Positions 52,146-61,246 of a DNA stretch of 64,000 nt are shown in pieces. Position numbers and translations under genes: made by a program. This DNA is from JAVJSU01 sp040219275 (GTDB lineage Bacteria > Chloroflexota > Anaerolineae > Aggregatilineales > Phototrophicaceae): positions 1 to 64,000 of the forward strand of contig JAVJSU010000043.1 in the NCBI GenBank assembly GCA_040219275.1, written 5' to 3'. The number at the start of each line of letters is the position of its first letter. Positions within the stretch are counted from its first letter, which is position 1. The notes below the pieces were generated by a model. It searched no databases. It was not told the DNA's origin and saw nothing but the letters and a program-made list of their open reading frames with translations.

Positions 52146-53522
52146 TTAACGCGGCACAAAGATCGGTTCGAGCCAGTACGTTTCGCCTTCACCTTCTGCT
52201 GTCCAGCCGATGAGGTCGCCATATTCGACCTGCCACCAAGCCAATCCATCAGCGCAGACAGGTCCATCCAGTACCATAAATTCGCCCTCGCCTGGAATCT
52301 GCCCTAAAACTTCACCGTTACGCTGAGGTTCGGAACGCAGAGTATTAGGTGCGCCCGGTGTGACCTGTCCCATCACACCAATGACCAGATGCGGTTCGAG
52401 TGTTAACAGAGAACACGGATCCAATTCAAATATTCTGGCGATTCCTTCGCCCAGGGGCGGTGTTATCTGTACGACAAGGGGATAATTTTCTATGGAAGAT
52501 ATCAGGGTAACTGCTTCAAAATCATTTGCTTCTGAATAATGCAGTAAATTATCATCCTGCGTGTCGTACAATAACCAACCGTCAGTTGTTCCAGCCAAAA
52601 ATCGCGCCGTTTCAGGTGCTGAAATGCTACGCCAGGTACCATCAGGGAAAAATAAGCGCCATTCAGGAGGATCGAACAATAATTGATTATCAAGCAGTGC
52701 CTCTCCATTTAAAACCCATTTAGGTGAGGGAAGAAAGATCGAGTCGCGTGGAAATGGCATCCCTTGATAGACGGGCATCCTGATGATGATGCCATCGTTC
52801 CCTGTTTCTGAAGAATAATAAGCAAATTGCAACCAGTACCTGCGTTCACTGTCGATTGCGCTGTAATCCCAATTTACCTTTTCGCCTGTAGCGGACAAGA
52901 CCCCGCGACCAAATCGGCGTGTCGATTGCTCGTAGCTTCTTTCGTCTATATCCCACACATCAAAGGAACCCTGATGAGGTTGATCGCAGTTATAACATCC
53001 AATATTGCCAATCTCGATCTCACTACCTTCCCAACTACCAAATGCAACCGGAAATTCATCTTCTAGCATGAGTTCCCGTATTCTTGATTGGCTTTCAAGA
53101 TCATAAATGAAAATTTCCCCCTGTGGTTCTTCGGGGAAGGTGTCACCGCTAATGTGAGCAAACACCACCTGCTGGCTATCCGGGCTAAAGGGTCCTGCAA
53201 TATAAACACCTGAACCGATACGGCTTGTTGTTTGTTCTTGTACATCGGCTACAAAGCCCGTACCGCGATAACCACTTGTACCTGCCAGATAGCGACCATC
53301 ATTGGAAATGCTGGCTTGATATATCGTTGTCACATTGATGAAATCGAGGGATACCGTCTCCTGGATACCCTCAGCAGTCACAGTGACGAGCGTATGTTGT
53401 GCGGCATCATAATAAATAAGTTCCCATGATAAGCTCTCCAGGTCATCCTGAGCCATCAGATTCAAGACTCCCAAACTCAGGAGCAGTAAAGCAATAAACA
53501 AGTGTAGTGGACGATGTCGCAT
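52146..53522 (-). CDS. exported PD40 propeller protein with SH3 domain
   Basis: Signal peptide at residues 1-24 (ends LMAQ). Residues 30-360 are a beta-propeller with WD40/PD40-like blades, less regular than in the protein at 22305 (ISNDGRYLAG, FSPDSQQVVFA). Residues 380-458 form a bacterial SH3 domain (NTLRSEPQRNGEVLGQIPGE, GLAWWQVEYGDLIGWTAEG). Likely cell-wall linked through the SH3 part. GAGGAGG precedes the ATG. Confidence 0.8.
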   Translation of the reverse strand: MRHRPLHLFIALLLLSLGVLNLMAQDDLESLSWELIYYDAAQHTLVTVTAEGIQETVSLDFINVTTIYQASISNDGRYLAGTSGYRGTGFVADVQEQTTSRIGSGVYIAGPFSPDSQQVVFAHISGDTFPEEPQGEIFIYDLESQSRIRELMLEDEFPVAFGSWEGSEIEIGNIGCYNCDQPHQGSFDVWDIDERSYEQSTRRFGRGVLSATGEKVNWDYSAIDSERRYWLQFAYYSSETGNDGIIIRMPVYQGMPFPRDSIFLPSPKWVLNGEALLDNQLLFDPPEWRLFFPDGTWRSISAPETARFLAGTTDGWLLYDTQDDNLLHYSEANDFEAVTLISSIENYPLVVQITPPLGEGIARIFELDPCSLLTLEPHLVIGVMGQVTPGAPNTLRSEPQRNGEVLGQIPGEGEFMVLDGPVCADGLAWWQVEYGDLIGWTAEGEGETYWLEPIFVPR

Positions 53523-53634
53523 AAAAATCCTCCTCTAAACATTAGCTTTTGTTGGGTTCAACTTTCCCCTTATCACGACCATATATCATATTTTGAGATG
53601 ACGCGATTTATGTGTGGGCTTGTTGATCTTAAAG

Positions 53635-54468
53635 TTACACTACCCCATCACGCGCATTACGCAGGGCATCACGCAATTTGGCGGATTCAGTGACGGAGTC
53701 GACCTCTGCCATGCCGTGACGGGCGCTTTTGGTCTTCATGTATTCCACGCACAGCACGCCTTCATAATCGGCATCCTCCAGCGTGGAAATCACCTGTTTC
53801 AGGTCGATTTTGCCGTCGTCGAACGCGGTTTGCAATTTGCCTTCCGCCGCCTGCCGGATCTGTACATGACGGGTATGCGGCAGAAGCGAGACAATATCCT
53901 CATGCGCCACGCCCTGACACACCAGATGCGCCCAATCGACGGTGAGTTCCAACTCGCGCACGGCGTTAATAAGTTTGAGCGCGGTTTCCGGCTTTTGCGC
54001 CATCGAATCCAGATGCGGCTCGATGCTGACGTGTAAATGGGTGGCGGGGGTGGCGGTGCGCGAGGCATCCATCATCGCATTGAGAGACTCAACGGTGCGA
54101 TCAAAGGCTTCTTCGTCATCGTCGGGATGCACCAATCCGGGCGAGAGAGTCACGCCGGTGGCTTCCAGCGCGACGATAAACGGGAGCAAAGCGCGGTAGG
54201 TATCAATATCTTTTTCACGCTGATCTTCGTCCGCCAGTGAGATACGCGGGAGCATCAAATAGAGGTCGCTCAGTTTGAGGTTAAACAGCGCCAATTCCGC
54301 CCTGACCTTCGCCGCCGCCCCACGAGGATCACGCGCAATCGCAGACACATTCAGGTGCGGTCCACTGCCAATATCAACATACCGGAAGCCGAGGCGAGCA
54401 ATCGTGCCGAGCGCATCGGTCAGGCTGAGGTCATTAAACGCCCATGTGTGGCAGGCAAATTCGAGCAT
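53635..54468 (-). CDS. sugar phosphate isomerase/epimerase (TIM barrel)
   Basis: A xylose isomerase-like TIM barrel protein. Text of the family: FACHTWAFNDLSLTDALGTI at the start, VTLSPGLVHPDDDEEAFD, HLHVSIEPHLDSMAQ, ELTVDWAHLVCQG and VLCVEYMKTK near the end. Glu and Asp/His residues in these segments are probable metal ligands. I choose ATG 54468 over the GTG at 54486 because GAGGA lies upstream of it. Substrate unknown. Confidence 0.8.
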   Translation of the reverse strand: MLEFACHTWAFNDLSLTDALGTIARLGFRYVDIGSGPHLNVSAIARDPRGAAAKVRAELALFNLKLSDLYLMLPRISLADEDQREKDIDTYRALLPFIVALEATGVTLSPGLVHPDDDEEAFDRTVESLNAMMDASRTATPATHLHVSIEPHLDSMAQKPETALKLINAVRELELTVDWAHLVCQGVAHEDIVSLLPHTRHVQIRQAAEGKLQTAFDDGKIDLKQVISTLEDADYEGVLCVEYMKTKSARHGMAEVDSVTESAKLRDALRNARDGVV

Positions 54469-54525
54469 GGTGATAGTCGTCCTCACTGCGTCGCAGAATC
54501 ATGACGATTGTAACACGGGATTGCC

Positions 54526-54554
54526 TTAACGGGTGGCAGGTTGTCGGCTATAAT
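54526..54554 (+). promoter_or_regulatory. predicted promoter
   Basis: TATAAT at 54549-54554 and TTAACG at 54526-54531, spacing 17, ahead of the small membrane protein gene. Confidence 0.5.
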
Positions 54555-54585
54555 AGAGGTACTATCGCACATGGGGGCACATCTG

Positions 54586-54744
54586 ATGAGCGAAAATTCA
54601 GAGAAAAAAGGCTATTTCCGGCAACCGTTCAGCCAGCAGGAGCGCGACCAATTACGACAAATGGTGCGTTTTCTGGCGACGGTCTTGTTCTTCGTGATTC
54701 TCGCATCATTGGCGGTTGGCTTTTTCGTCACCCAATTCACTTAA
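54586..54744 (+). CDS. small single-helix membrane protein
   Basis: A 52-residue protein: polar, charged N-terminal half (SENSEKKGYFRQPFSQQERD) and one membrane helix near the end (MVRFLATVLFFVILASLAVG). I place the start at ATG 54586 because GGGGG lies 8 bases upstream and the earlier ATG overlaps the promoter. Unrecognised, typical of tail-located small membrane proteins. Confidence 0.55.
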   Translation: MSENSEKKGYFRQPFSQQERDQLRQMVRFLATVLFFVILASLAVGFFVTQFT

Positions 54745-55869
54745 TTAACCATCCGCGCAATAAAGCAGGCGCGCTCGGCGGGTGAGGGTCGTATTGCTTA
54801 AAAACGGTGTGCTGTTACTTAATTGCTCCACACTACCGATGCGCGTGTCGTCCGCGATGCGTTTTACGGCGGGATCGCTGATTTTTGCCAGAATCGCATC
54901 GGCAAAATTTTCTGCATGGATCACCTGAAAAGGGCGCGTGTGAAACTTGCTGGTTGTGGTCGGCAACGGCGCGGTGATGTTGAGCGCGTTGTGCATCTCC
55001 GCGACGATTTCGTAGGCGTGCGTCAGATGCTTCTCGCGCACCTGCCACACGGGCGCATCCAACACGGATTCGAAAATGGGCGACAAAACTTTCGCGCATC
55101 GTAATTGCTTAAACCCCGTGCCGAACCACTTGCTATACGGCGCATACTGTTTTTCCATCAAGAAGCACAAATTCATCAGATCATGCACCAGACGCGACGC
55201 AATCACCCGTGATCCGATTTCGTCGCCGACTGATCCCGTGCGCCCCATGAACGGTTCTTCCTCCGCCACACGCACCCATCCCGCCGCCAGCAAATACAAC
55301 CAGACATCCTGTGGATAATAGGCTAATTTTTTTCGCAGACGCGTCAAATCTCCGCTGTCATCATGAAAGACCGCGCCACCGATAGCCACCGTGCGGAGCT
55401 TTTGCGCGGTCATAGTCAGCCAATGAACGGGCGTGAGTGTGTCGCTGAGGATGTCCGCAAGATCAACGCCGAGATAGCGCAGGATATAATTTTCCAGCGT
55501 ATCAATTTCCACACGATGATTAACCGGACCGCGATCTATCGCTTCCAGCAGTTGCACGCCATTATCGTTGAACTGTGGTGCGCCAAAATTGGTCGTGTAG
55601 CCGCGAATGTGATATGGGAGGCGGTTGGCGAGGGCTTCGTGGATGTCATCTTTCAGCGTGGCATGATCCGCCGGTGATACGAATAGCATGACCCGCGGTC
55701 CCCAATGATGATCGGATGACAGGGCGGTATCAAAGCCCAACACCTCGGAGCCACTCCCGATGATGGCGGCGGCGTACCGTAAATCGGGGAAATCCGCATC
55801 AAGAATCGGTTTGACCGCTTCGGTGTAAAAAATCCGTCCGAGTTCAAGCCCTGCGATAAATTCCGGCAT
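54745..55869 (-). CDS. DUF4037 nucleotidyltransferase-like protein
   Basis: The DUF4037 family: opening AAIIGSGSEVLGFDTALSSD and HHWGPRVMLFVSPAD have a nucleotidyltransferase-like Gly-Ser and Asp-rich pattern, then a helical C-terminal half (RLVHDLMNLCFLMEKQYAPY). Function unknown. The start is ATG 55869; the GTG before it sits closer to GAGGT than is normal. It converges with the small membrane protein gene, whose stop is adjacent. Confidence 0.8.
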   Translation of the reverse strand: MPEFIAGLELGRIFYTEAVKPILDADFPDLRYAAAIIGSGSEVLGFDTALSSDHHWGPRVMLFVSPADHATLKDDIHEALANRLPYHIRGYTTNFGAPQFNDNGVQLLEAIDRGPVNHRVEIDTLENYILRYLGVDLADILSDTLTPVHWLTMTAQKLRTVAIGGAVFHDDSGDLTRLRKKLAYYPQDVWLYLLAAGWVRVAEEEPFMGRTGSVGDEIGSRVIASRLVHDLMNLCFLMEKQYAPYSKWFGTGFKQLRCAKVLSPIFESVLDAPVWQVREKHLTHAYEIVAEMHNALNITAPLPTTTSKFHTRPFQVIHAENFADAILAKISDPAVKRIADDTRIGSVEQLSNSTPFLSNTTLTRRARLLYCADG

Positions 55870-55872
55870 CAC

Positions 55873-56276
55873 ATAACCTCATTCACTATTCGGCGGCACA
55901 GTATAACACGGACTTCCTGAATTCCAAAAATCCTTCATGACCCTTTGAAATGGATTTTAGCCCTCTAAAGCAACGCGTCAGTCGCATTGGCGATCTCGGA
56001 AGAATTTACAATTTTGATAAATTTCAGCAGAATATAATCGTCCCGCAGACCCTTAAATCAGTTTCATGCCCCTGTAAACACGCTAAAATTAAGTTATAAC
56101 CCTTAACGCCTTGAAAATGGGTCTTTTTGCTAGATTATTTTTCAGCAAAGAATTATCGTATAATAGGGCGTGCATTGAGATCACAATAACATAGGACTGT
56201 GGTCTACTTTGCAATTGTTAGGGAATTGTTTAAAATTTGCTCTATAAGTGAGCCTAAATAAGCTGAGGTAACTATC
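55873..56276. other. intergenic region with two -10 boxes
   Basis: About 400 bases without a gene between divergent genes. TATAAT occurs at 56033-56038 and at 56159-56164. No repeat of the window's families is seen. Confidence 0.55.
56159..56164 (+). promoter_or_regulatory. -10 box (TATAAT)
   Basis: TCGTATAATAGGGC, 113 bases before the GTG start at 56277. The -35 is unclear. Confidence 0.35.
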
Positions 56277-56639
56277 GTGGCGGCAACAGAAGAGAGACAA
56301 ACAAACGACGAACAACTGCTACAAATGGCGATTGATACCGCTAAACGTGGGAACGGAGAAGCGGCACGCAATATGTTCCGCGAGGTGTGGAATCGCAATA
56401 AGCGCAACGAACGGGCGCTCATGTGGTTGGCAAGGTTGGCGAAAACCCCCAAAGAGCAGAAACAATGGCTGGATCGCATTTTGCGCTTGAACCCCAATAA
56501 CGAAACCGCCAAAACTGCGTTGAGCCAGATGAAAAACAAAAGCGCCGCCGTCGAGAATCGCTTACTCATCATTTTTGGCGCGGTTGCGGTGATTATGCTG
56601 GTGTTGTTCGTGGTGATTCTGGTCATCGCCCTGACGTAA
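56277..56639 (+). CDS. TPR-like protein with C-terminal membrane anchor
   Basis: Residues 1-90 are helical with one or two TPR-like repeats (LQMAIDTAKRGNGEAARNMF, WLARLAKTPKEQKQWLDRIL, LNPNNETAKTALSQM). The end is a membrane helix (LLIIFGAVAVIMLVLFVVIL) that would anchor it by the tail. Frequent in Chloroflexota, role unknown. GTG start with TGAGGT 7 bases upstream. Confidence 0.75.
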   Translation: MAATEERQTNDEQLLQMAIDTAKRGNGEAARNMFREVWNRNKRNERALMWLARLAKTPKEQKQWLDRILRLNPNNETAKTALSQMKNKSAAVENRLLIIFGAVAVIMLVLFVVILVIALT

Positions 56640-56662
56640 ATCGTAAAACTTGGCGAGCGACT

Positions 56663-57112
56663 TTATTGCTCTGCCTTGCCTATCTGAGTTTGTATACGGG
56701 CGTTAAAGGCTTGCCACGTACTGAGCAGGTCTTCAAGTGGCGGTAAGGAGGAATCTACCAGAGTGAGGAAGCGTAAACCCTCTTCAACTGTCGCGACTTG
56801 CCGTCCGTCCCGCCCGCTCACATACATGACGATGGATGCGAAAAAGCGGGCAATTGCGGATGGGTCGACTGCGACAATCAAGCGTAAATTTGGATCACGG
56901 TTTTTGTCACTAAAGAGGCTACGGATATCTTTAAGCGTGAAGTTTCTCGATTCGATATAGGTGCCATCAACCATATAGTGAAATGGTGTACGCGCATCTT
57001 CCGCAAACGGATACATCGCCTTAACTTGCTGGTGAAGATCCTCCGCCGTGAGCACACCATAGGAGCGACTATATAAAATCTTATCCGGAATCAACCATTC
57101 CGTGATGAATGG
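56663..57112 (-). CDS. unrecognised protein, possibly SpoIIAA/STAS-like
   Basis: No firm family. About 149 residues of alternating strands and helices: ITEWLIPDKILYSRSYGVLT, FHYMVDGTYIESRNF, LRLIVAVDPSAIARFFASIV. This order recalls SpoIIAA-like (DUF3478) or STAS folds, but I am not sure. I choose ATG 57112 since GGGG lies 9 bases upstream; the frame extends to 57175. It lies alone between convergent and divergent neighbours. Confidence 0.55.
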   Translation of the reverse strand, partial: PFITEWLIPDKILYSRSYGVLTAEDLHQQVKAMYPFAEDARTPFHYMVDGTYIESRNFTLKDIRSLFSDKNRDPNLRLIVAVDPSAIARFFASIVMYVSGRDGRQVATVEEGLRFLTLVDSSLPPLEDLLSTWQAFNARIQTQIGKAEQ

Positions 57113-57298
57113 CATACACATGCACCCCGCGCTACATCCATAAACAGCTATTACAATTCTAACATTACCTTCCACGATTTAGAGATTAACGTTCGCGCCT
57201 GTGCTTAGAAATCCCCATAGCAGTTCAATTTTTCTAATTTTCCCATCAAAAGAATATATATTGTGCATAGTGCATAGTTTTCACACCAGAAATGCTGT

Positions 57299-57304
57299 TA
57301 TAAT
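57299..57304 (+). promoter_or_regulatory. -10 box (TATAAT)
   Basis: GCTGTTATAATTGC, 35 bases before the dioxygenase start. No good -35. Confidence 0.35.
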
Positions 57305-57339
57305 TGCATAAAAGATATTCGCTTTGACATTAGGGGGTA

Positions 57340-58515
57340 ATGATGCAACAAGGGATTGCACAAATAAATCAGCATTGTTGGGGTATCTGGGAAGATCGGG
57401 GATTCCTCATTCGTCCCGATCCACTGGACAAGTTATCTAAAATCGCAGGGTTGGATGCGCTCATACCGCAGGAGGCGCTTGCCCATATAGAGCAGACCGC
57501 CCATGCCCTGCCCACTCTGCTAGAAAGCGGCACGATCCGCACCACGCTTGAACGTTTTCCGGTTTACGATATGCACAAGCTGGTAGAAACGCCGGATTTC
57601 CGCATCGTTGAACGGCTGATGCAAATGTATTCTTATTTTGCGAGTGCGTTCGTCTATGCCACCAATCAAGAAGCCGAGCATCACATCCCCGCAGGAATTG
57701 CCGTGCCCTTGGTGCAGTTGGCGGAAATGGTCGAGCGCCCGCCGATTTTGTCGTATACCAGTTATGTGCTGGCGAATTGGCAACGCACCGCCGAACAGAT
57801 CGTCGTGGATGATCTCGAATTGGTACAGAAATTTCTTGGGAATCGGGATGAGCACTGGTTTATCTTGATTCATACCGACATCGAAGCACAGGCGGCTGGT
57901 GCGCTCACCGGATTGATTCATGCTAGAGACGCGGCGGAAAATCATGATCTGTCCACGCTGGAAGATGCCTTTGCCAACATCAGCGCCAGCATTGACGGGA
58001 TGCTCAAGACGTTCTACCGGATGCCCGAACATTGCGACTCCGATGTGTATTATTTCCGTGTGCGCCCGTATATCTTCGGCTTTAATGATGTGATTTACGA
58101 AGGCGTAGACAAATTTAACGGTCAGCCACAATCGTTTCGCGGGCAAACCGGCGCACAGAGTAGCATTGTGCCGGCGCTGGTCGCCGGACTCGGTTTAGAG
58201 CACGAAAAGACCGCCCTCATGCACCATCTGGACATCATGAAGGATTACATGCCGAAACCACACCGTGAATTCATCGCTGAAATCGGCGGGTCGAGGACGC
58301 GTGAGGTCGTTAAGGCACATCTGGATAACGGTGCGCTGGTGGATGGTTATAACGACTGCCTGCTCAAGCTGACCGAATTCCGTAAGCAACATCTGCATTA
58401 CGCCACGACCTATATCGCGCAAAAGGTCGATAGTCCCTACGGCACGGGCGGCACGGTGTTTATGGAATGGCTGGATCAATTGGTGACGGAAACGGAAGCG
58501 CAACTCATCCGCTGA
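57340..58515 (+). CDS. indoleamine 2,3-dioxygenase family enzyme
   Basis: Heme enzyme that opens the indole ring of tryptophan, first step of the kynurenine route. The family text is clear: EHWFILIHTDIEAQAAGAL, YYFRVRPYIFGF, FRGQTGAQSSIVPAL and the heme ligand His351 in RKQHLHYATTYIA, then GTGGTVFMEWL. Cytosolic, 391 residues. GGGGGT lies just before the ATG pair; the second ATG (57343) is the better spaced. No kynurenine pathway gene is nearby, so the role may be NAD synthesis or detoxification. Confidence 0.9.
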   Translation: MMQQGIAQINQHCWGIWEDRGFLIRPDPLDKLSKIAGLDALIPQEALAHIEQTAHALPTLLESGTIRTTLERFPVYDMHKLVETPDFRIVERLMQMYSYFASAFVYATNQEAEHHIPAGIAVPLVQLAEMVERPPILSYTSYVLANWQRTAEQIVVDDLELVQKFLGNRDEHWFILIHTDIEAQAAGALTGLIHARDAAENHDLSTLEDAFANISASIDGMLKTFYRMPEHCDSDVYYFRVRPYIFGFNDVIYEGVDKFNGQPQSFRGQTGAQSSIVPALVAGLGLEHEKTALMHHLDIMKDYMPKPHREFIAEIGGSRTREVVKAHLDNGALVDGYNDCLLKLTEFRKQHLHYATTYIAQKVDSPYGTGGTVFMEWLDQLVTETEAQLIR

Positions 58516-58526
58516 TGTGCGAAATC

Positions 58527-58558
58527 AAAAAGGCGCGTGGTTGTCATCGCGCCTTTTT
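58527..58558 (+). terminator. bidirectional terminator
   Basis: AAAAAGGCGCG and CGCGCCTTTTT form an 11-bp stem with a 10-base loop and U-rich ends on both strands. It lies between the dioxygenase stop and the convergent TIR-WD40 stop. Confidence 0.85.
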
Positions 58559-58581
58559 ATATACGATTTTTTCGATCTGGC

Positions 58582-59979
58582 TTATCTGTTGAGCGCGGAT
58601 TTGCCCACGCCCCAATATTTGATGGTGTTATCACCCGATGCCGTAACCATCCACATGCCGTCGGGTGAAAAAGCGACTGAATTCACCCAACCGGTGTGTC
58701 CATGTACAATGCTAATCTGGCGACCACCCGTGACATCCCATAGGCACACGGCGTTATCTTTCGAGGTAGACGCGAGCAACGCCCCGTCCGGCGAAAATGT
58801 GACCGTGTTGACCGAATCACGGTGTCCGCTGAGAATATGGCGGGGTTGGCGGGTTTCGATGTCCCACAAAATAATCGTGGCATCATGCGAAGCCGAAGCC
58901 AGCCAGCGCCCATCCGGTGAGAAAGCCACCGCATTGACCCAACTCTTGTGCCCGCGCAGAAAATACGGCTTGGAGCGCGGTAATTCACGCAGATTATTGG
59001 CATCCACTTCCCACAGGCGTACCCCGCTATCCCGCGAAGCAGACGCTAACCAGCGCGTATTCGGCGAAAAGGCGACAGAATAAACCTGCGCGGCATGGAG
59101 TAACGGAACGGTGGTTTCGGCGCGTCCGGTCTGGCGCAGATAGCGAATATCGCGCACATGCACGCTATTATCCGACGATGCAGAAGCCAATAATTTACCG
59201 TCGTTGGAGAACGCCAGCGCATGAACCGAATCATGATGATCGGTAAAACGGCTGAACTCGTAGGTTTCCGGCAAGGTTTCCATCGCCCACAGACGGATCG
59301 AATTGTCATTGGCACAGGAGGCAAGCAGGGCATCACGCGGGGAGAAACGCACATCCCACGCGGAAGCATCATGCGCGTCAATCGTCGTCATCAGACGTGG
59401 CGGATTTTGTGAAGGGTCTTTGGCACGGTTATCCCATAGGCGAATGGTGTTATCGTTAGAGGCAGAGGCAAGCACCGTCCCATCCGGCGAAAAGGCGACA
59501 GAACGCACCCAGCTGGTGTGTCCTCTAAGGGTGGCGATTTCCGTGAGCATACCAATCGTCTCTACTGAAATAGTGTCGTCATGGAGATCAAGCAAACGGC
59601 GCTCAAGCTGGTGCATCATCTCCTGCGGTTGCTTGAGATGCCAGAAGGTGAAATCAATCGGGCGGAGATCGGCAAGGAATTGCAGATCACCCGTCAGTGA
59701 AATCTGCTCAATGAGGATCGGGACAACATTGATATTGTGGTCAAACGCGAACATCACTTCGGCTTCAACGGTGGGGGAAGCCAACGCAGGTGTGCTGATA
59801 ATCAAAATCAGATCATCGCGTGACTGTAGCTCTTTCGCGGCGCGGCGGGTAAAACTGCCCCCATTCATCAGGCGGTCATAATTAACATACACATCCAGCC
59901 CACGCCCGCGCAATTGGGTGGATAGATACAGTGCCGCCTCGCTATCATGCTTGGAATAACTCAAATAGATGCGCCGCAT
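58582..59979 (-). CDS. TIR domain fused to a seven-bladed WD40 propeller
   Basis: Residues 1-135 are a TIR domain (IYLSYSKHDSEAALYLSTQL, VYVNYD, LILIISTPALASPTVEAEVM, with Glu72/Glu74 where NAD-cleaving TIRs have the catalytic glutamate). Residues 145-465 hold seven WD40 repeats, seen as seven FSPDG-like signatures after GH/AH/DH (for example GHTSWVRSVAFSPDG, GHKSWVNAVAFSPDG, GHTGWVNSVAFSPDG), enough for one complete propeller. The propeller would sense a partner and switch on the TIR. A defence or stress role is inference. A terminator follows. Confidence 0.95.
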   Translation of the reverse strand: MRRIYLSYSKHDSEAALYLSTQLRGRGLDVYVNYDRLMNGGSFTRRAAKELQSRDDLILIISTPALASPTVEAEVMFAFDHNINVVPILIEQISLTGDLQFLADLRPIDFTFWHLKQPQEMMHQLERRLLDLHDDTISVETIGMLTEIATLRGHTSWVRSVAFSPDGTVLASASNDNTIRLWDNRAKDPSQNPPRLMTTIDAHDASAWDVRFSPRDALLASCANDNSIRLWAMETLPETYEFSRFTDHHDSVHALAFSNDGKLLASASSDNSVHVRDIRYLRQTGRAETTVPLLHAAQVYSVAFSPNTRWLASASRDSGVRLWEVDANNLRELPRSKPYFLRGHKSWVNAVAFSPDGRWLASASHDATIILWDIETRQPRHILSGHRDSVNTVTFSPDGALLASTSKDNAVCLWDVTGGRQISIVHGHTGWVNSVAFSPDGMWMVTASGDNTIKYWGVGKSALNR

Positions 59980-60102
59980 GAGGTGTTATTTCCTAACCAT
60001 AATCTTGCTGTGATTGGTTACCCTAAGTATCCATACGTAGAAGGGGGAGGTCAAGCGATTTAACACAATCATCAACAGGATTTAACATGCGGGCATGAAT
60101 GC

Positions 60103-60108
60103 TAAAAT
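60103..60108 (+). promoter_or_regulatory. -10 box (TAAAAT)
   Basis: ATGCTAAAATGGC, 136 bases before the gene at 60245. A second box TATAGT is near 60198. Confidence 0.3.
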
Positions 60109-60244
60109 GGCATCTATGAAATGTGTATGTTTGGGCGGGTTATGCCGGGTATTTCCACGATGAACCCACGCTTGTCGCTAATCGCGCATGATCGTAGTAT
60201 AGTTCTGGTGTAAATTAAGGCGAAGAAAAGGAACAAAATACGCG

Positions 60245-60604
60245 ATGGAAAATTTCCAGATTTTTGAAATTAAAAACTACATGGTCATCTGGCGGCAAGC
60301 AGAAAAGCGCATGTTCGGCGAAACCGAAGTGGTCATCCGGGGCATTGTGCGTTGCACGGGTGATGAATACTCAATGGATGTGATCTTCTATGCGCCGGAA
60401 AGCCCCTATCCTGATCCGGTCATCGAACTGGACAAGAAAAAAGGCTATATGTTCTTGCCGATGAGCGACATGCTGGCATTTGTTGATATTCTCCGCAACG
60501 AAAAGCCGATCTACGGGCATCTGCGGGCGGATCGCACCGATTGGACGAGCGTCACCACGTCGCAAGAACCTGTCGGCGAGGGTGAAATCGACACAAGCGG
60601 GTAG
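60245..60604 (+). CDS. unrecognised 119-residue protein
   Basis: No family recognised. A soluble protein with EIKNYMVIWRQAEKRMFGET, VVIRGIVRCTGDEYSMDVIF and YMFLPMSDMLAFVDILRNE, then a polar end. The ATG has AAAAGGAAC upstream. It sits alone between the TIR-WD40 gene (divergent) and the DUF4258 gene. Confidence 0.6.
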   Translation: MENFQIFEIKNYMVIWRQAEKRMFGETEVVIRGIVRCTGDEYSMDVIFYAPESPYPDPVIELDKKKGYMFLPMSDMLAFVDILRNEKPIYGHLRADRTDWTSVTTSQEPVGEGEIDTSG

Positions 60605-60689
60605 CCGATTTAAATGGCGGTGAGTTGTTCTGTGTTAGCTTGCCGCCACAACTTTTGAGTAATTTAGCCCTAATTTGCTTGAGTATCCT

Positions 60690-61004
60690 ATGCCCCCAAA
60701 TCTTGAATTACTAAGAAAACACTTTGCGGAACAATCATATTTGCTTACTGCTCACGCTTCAAGTCGAGCCATAGAGCGTAATATCCGATCTAAGGAAATT
60801 GAAGAAGCAATTTCTACCGGTGAAGTGATTGAAGATTATCCTGATGATAAATATGGACCAAGTTGCCTTATAATGGGTAAAACAACGTCTCAAAGAATGT
60901 TGCACATACAGACGAGTTACCCACCAAATGTTAAAATAATAACTGTTTATGAGCCTTCATCAAATGAATGGGAAGCAGATTGGAAAACGAGAAAACATGA
61001 ATGA
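60690..61004 (+). CDS. DUF4258 toxin-like protein
   Basis: Family text of DUF4258: LTAHASSRAIERNIRSKEIE, EVIEDYPDDKYGPSCLIMGK and RMLHIQTSY. Such proteins are RelE-like toxins paired with a YgiT-type antitoxin. I choose ATG 60690; a TTG at 60675 is possible. It overlaps the next gene by 8 bases (60997-61004), usual for toxin-antitoxin operons. Confidence 0.85.
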   Translation: MPPNLELLRKHFAEQSYLLTAHASSRAIERNIRSKEIEEAISTGEVIEDYPDDKYGPSCLIMGKTTSQRMLHIQTSYPPNVKIITVYEPSSNEWEADWKTRKHE

Positions 61005-61236
61005 CCAACTGTGTCGCCTTTGTGATGGGCACCTCCAAAATCAAAAAATTACCCGTTTGGAGCGATTTGACGGACATTGGGTTTTAGTTGAAAACGTTCC
61101 CGCGCTGGTATGTGAACAATGTGGCGAAATTTACTACACGCCACAGGCACACGATCTTGTTTTAGATGCGGTAACAAGCAAACAACCCACGCGGACAGAA
61201 CAGATCGAAGTCTATGATGCTGAAGAAAGTGCGTAA
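60997..61236 (+). CDS. YgiT-type zinc-finger antitoxin-like protein
   Basis: A YgiT/MqsA-type zinc-binding domain: Cys-x-x-Cys in LCRLCDGHLQNQKI and ALVCEQCGEIYYTP, and the family end LVLDAV. Full DNA-binding half (HTH) is missing, so it is the short antitoxin type. The ATG lies inside the end of the DUF4258 gene. The partners form a toxin-antitoxin-like operon. Confidence 0.85.
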   Translation: MNDQLCRLCDGHLQNQKITRLERFDGHWVLVENVPALVCEQCGEIYYTPQAHDLVLDAVTSKQPTRTEQIEVYDAEESA

Positions 61237-61246
61237 AATTCGGGGG

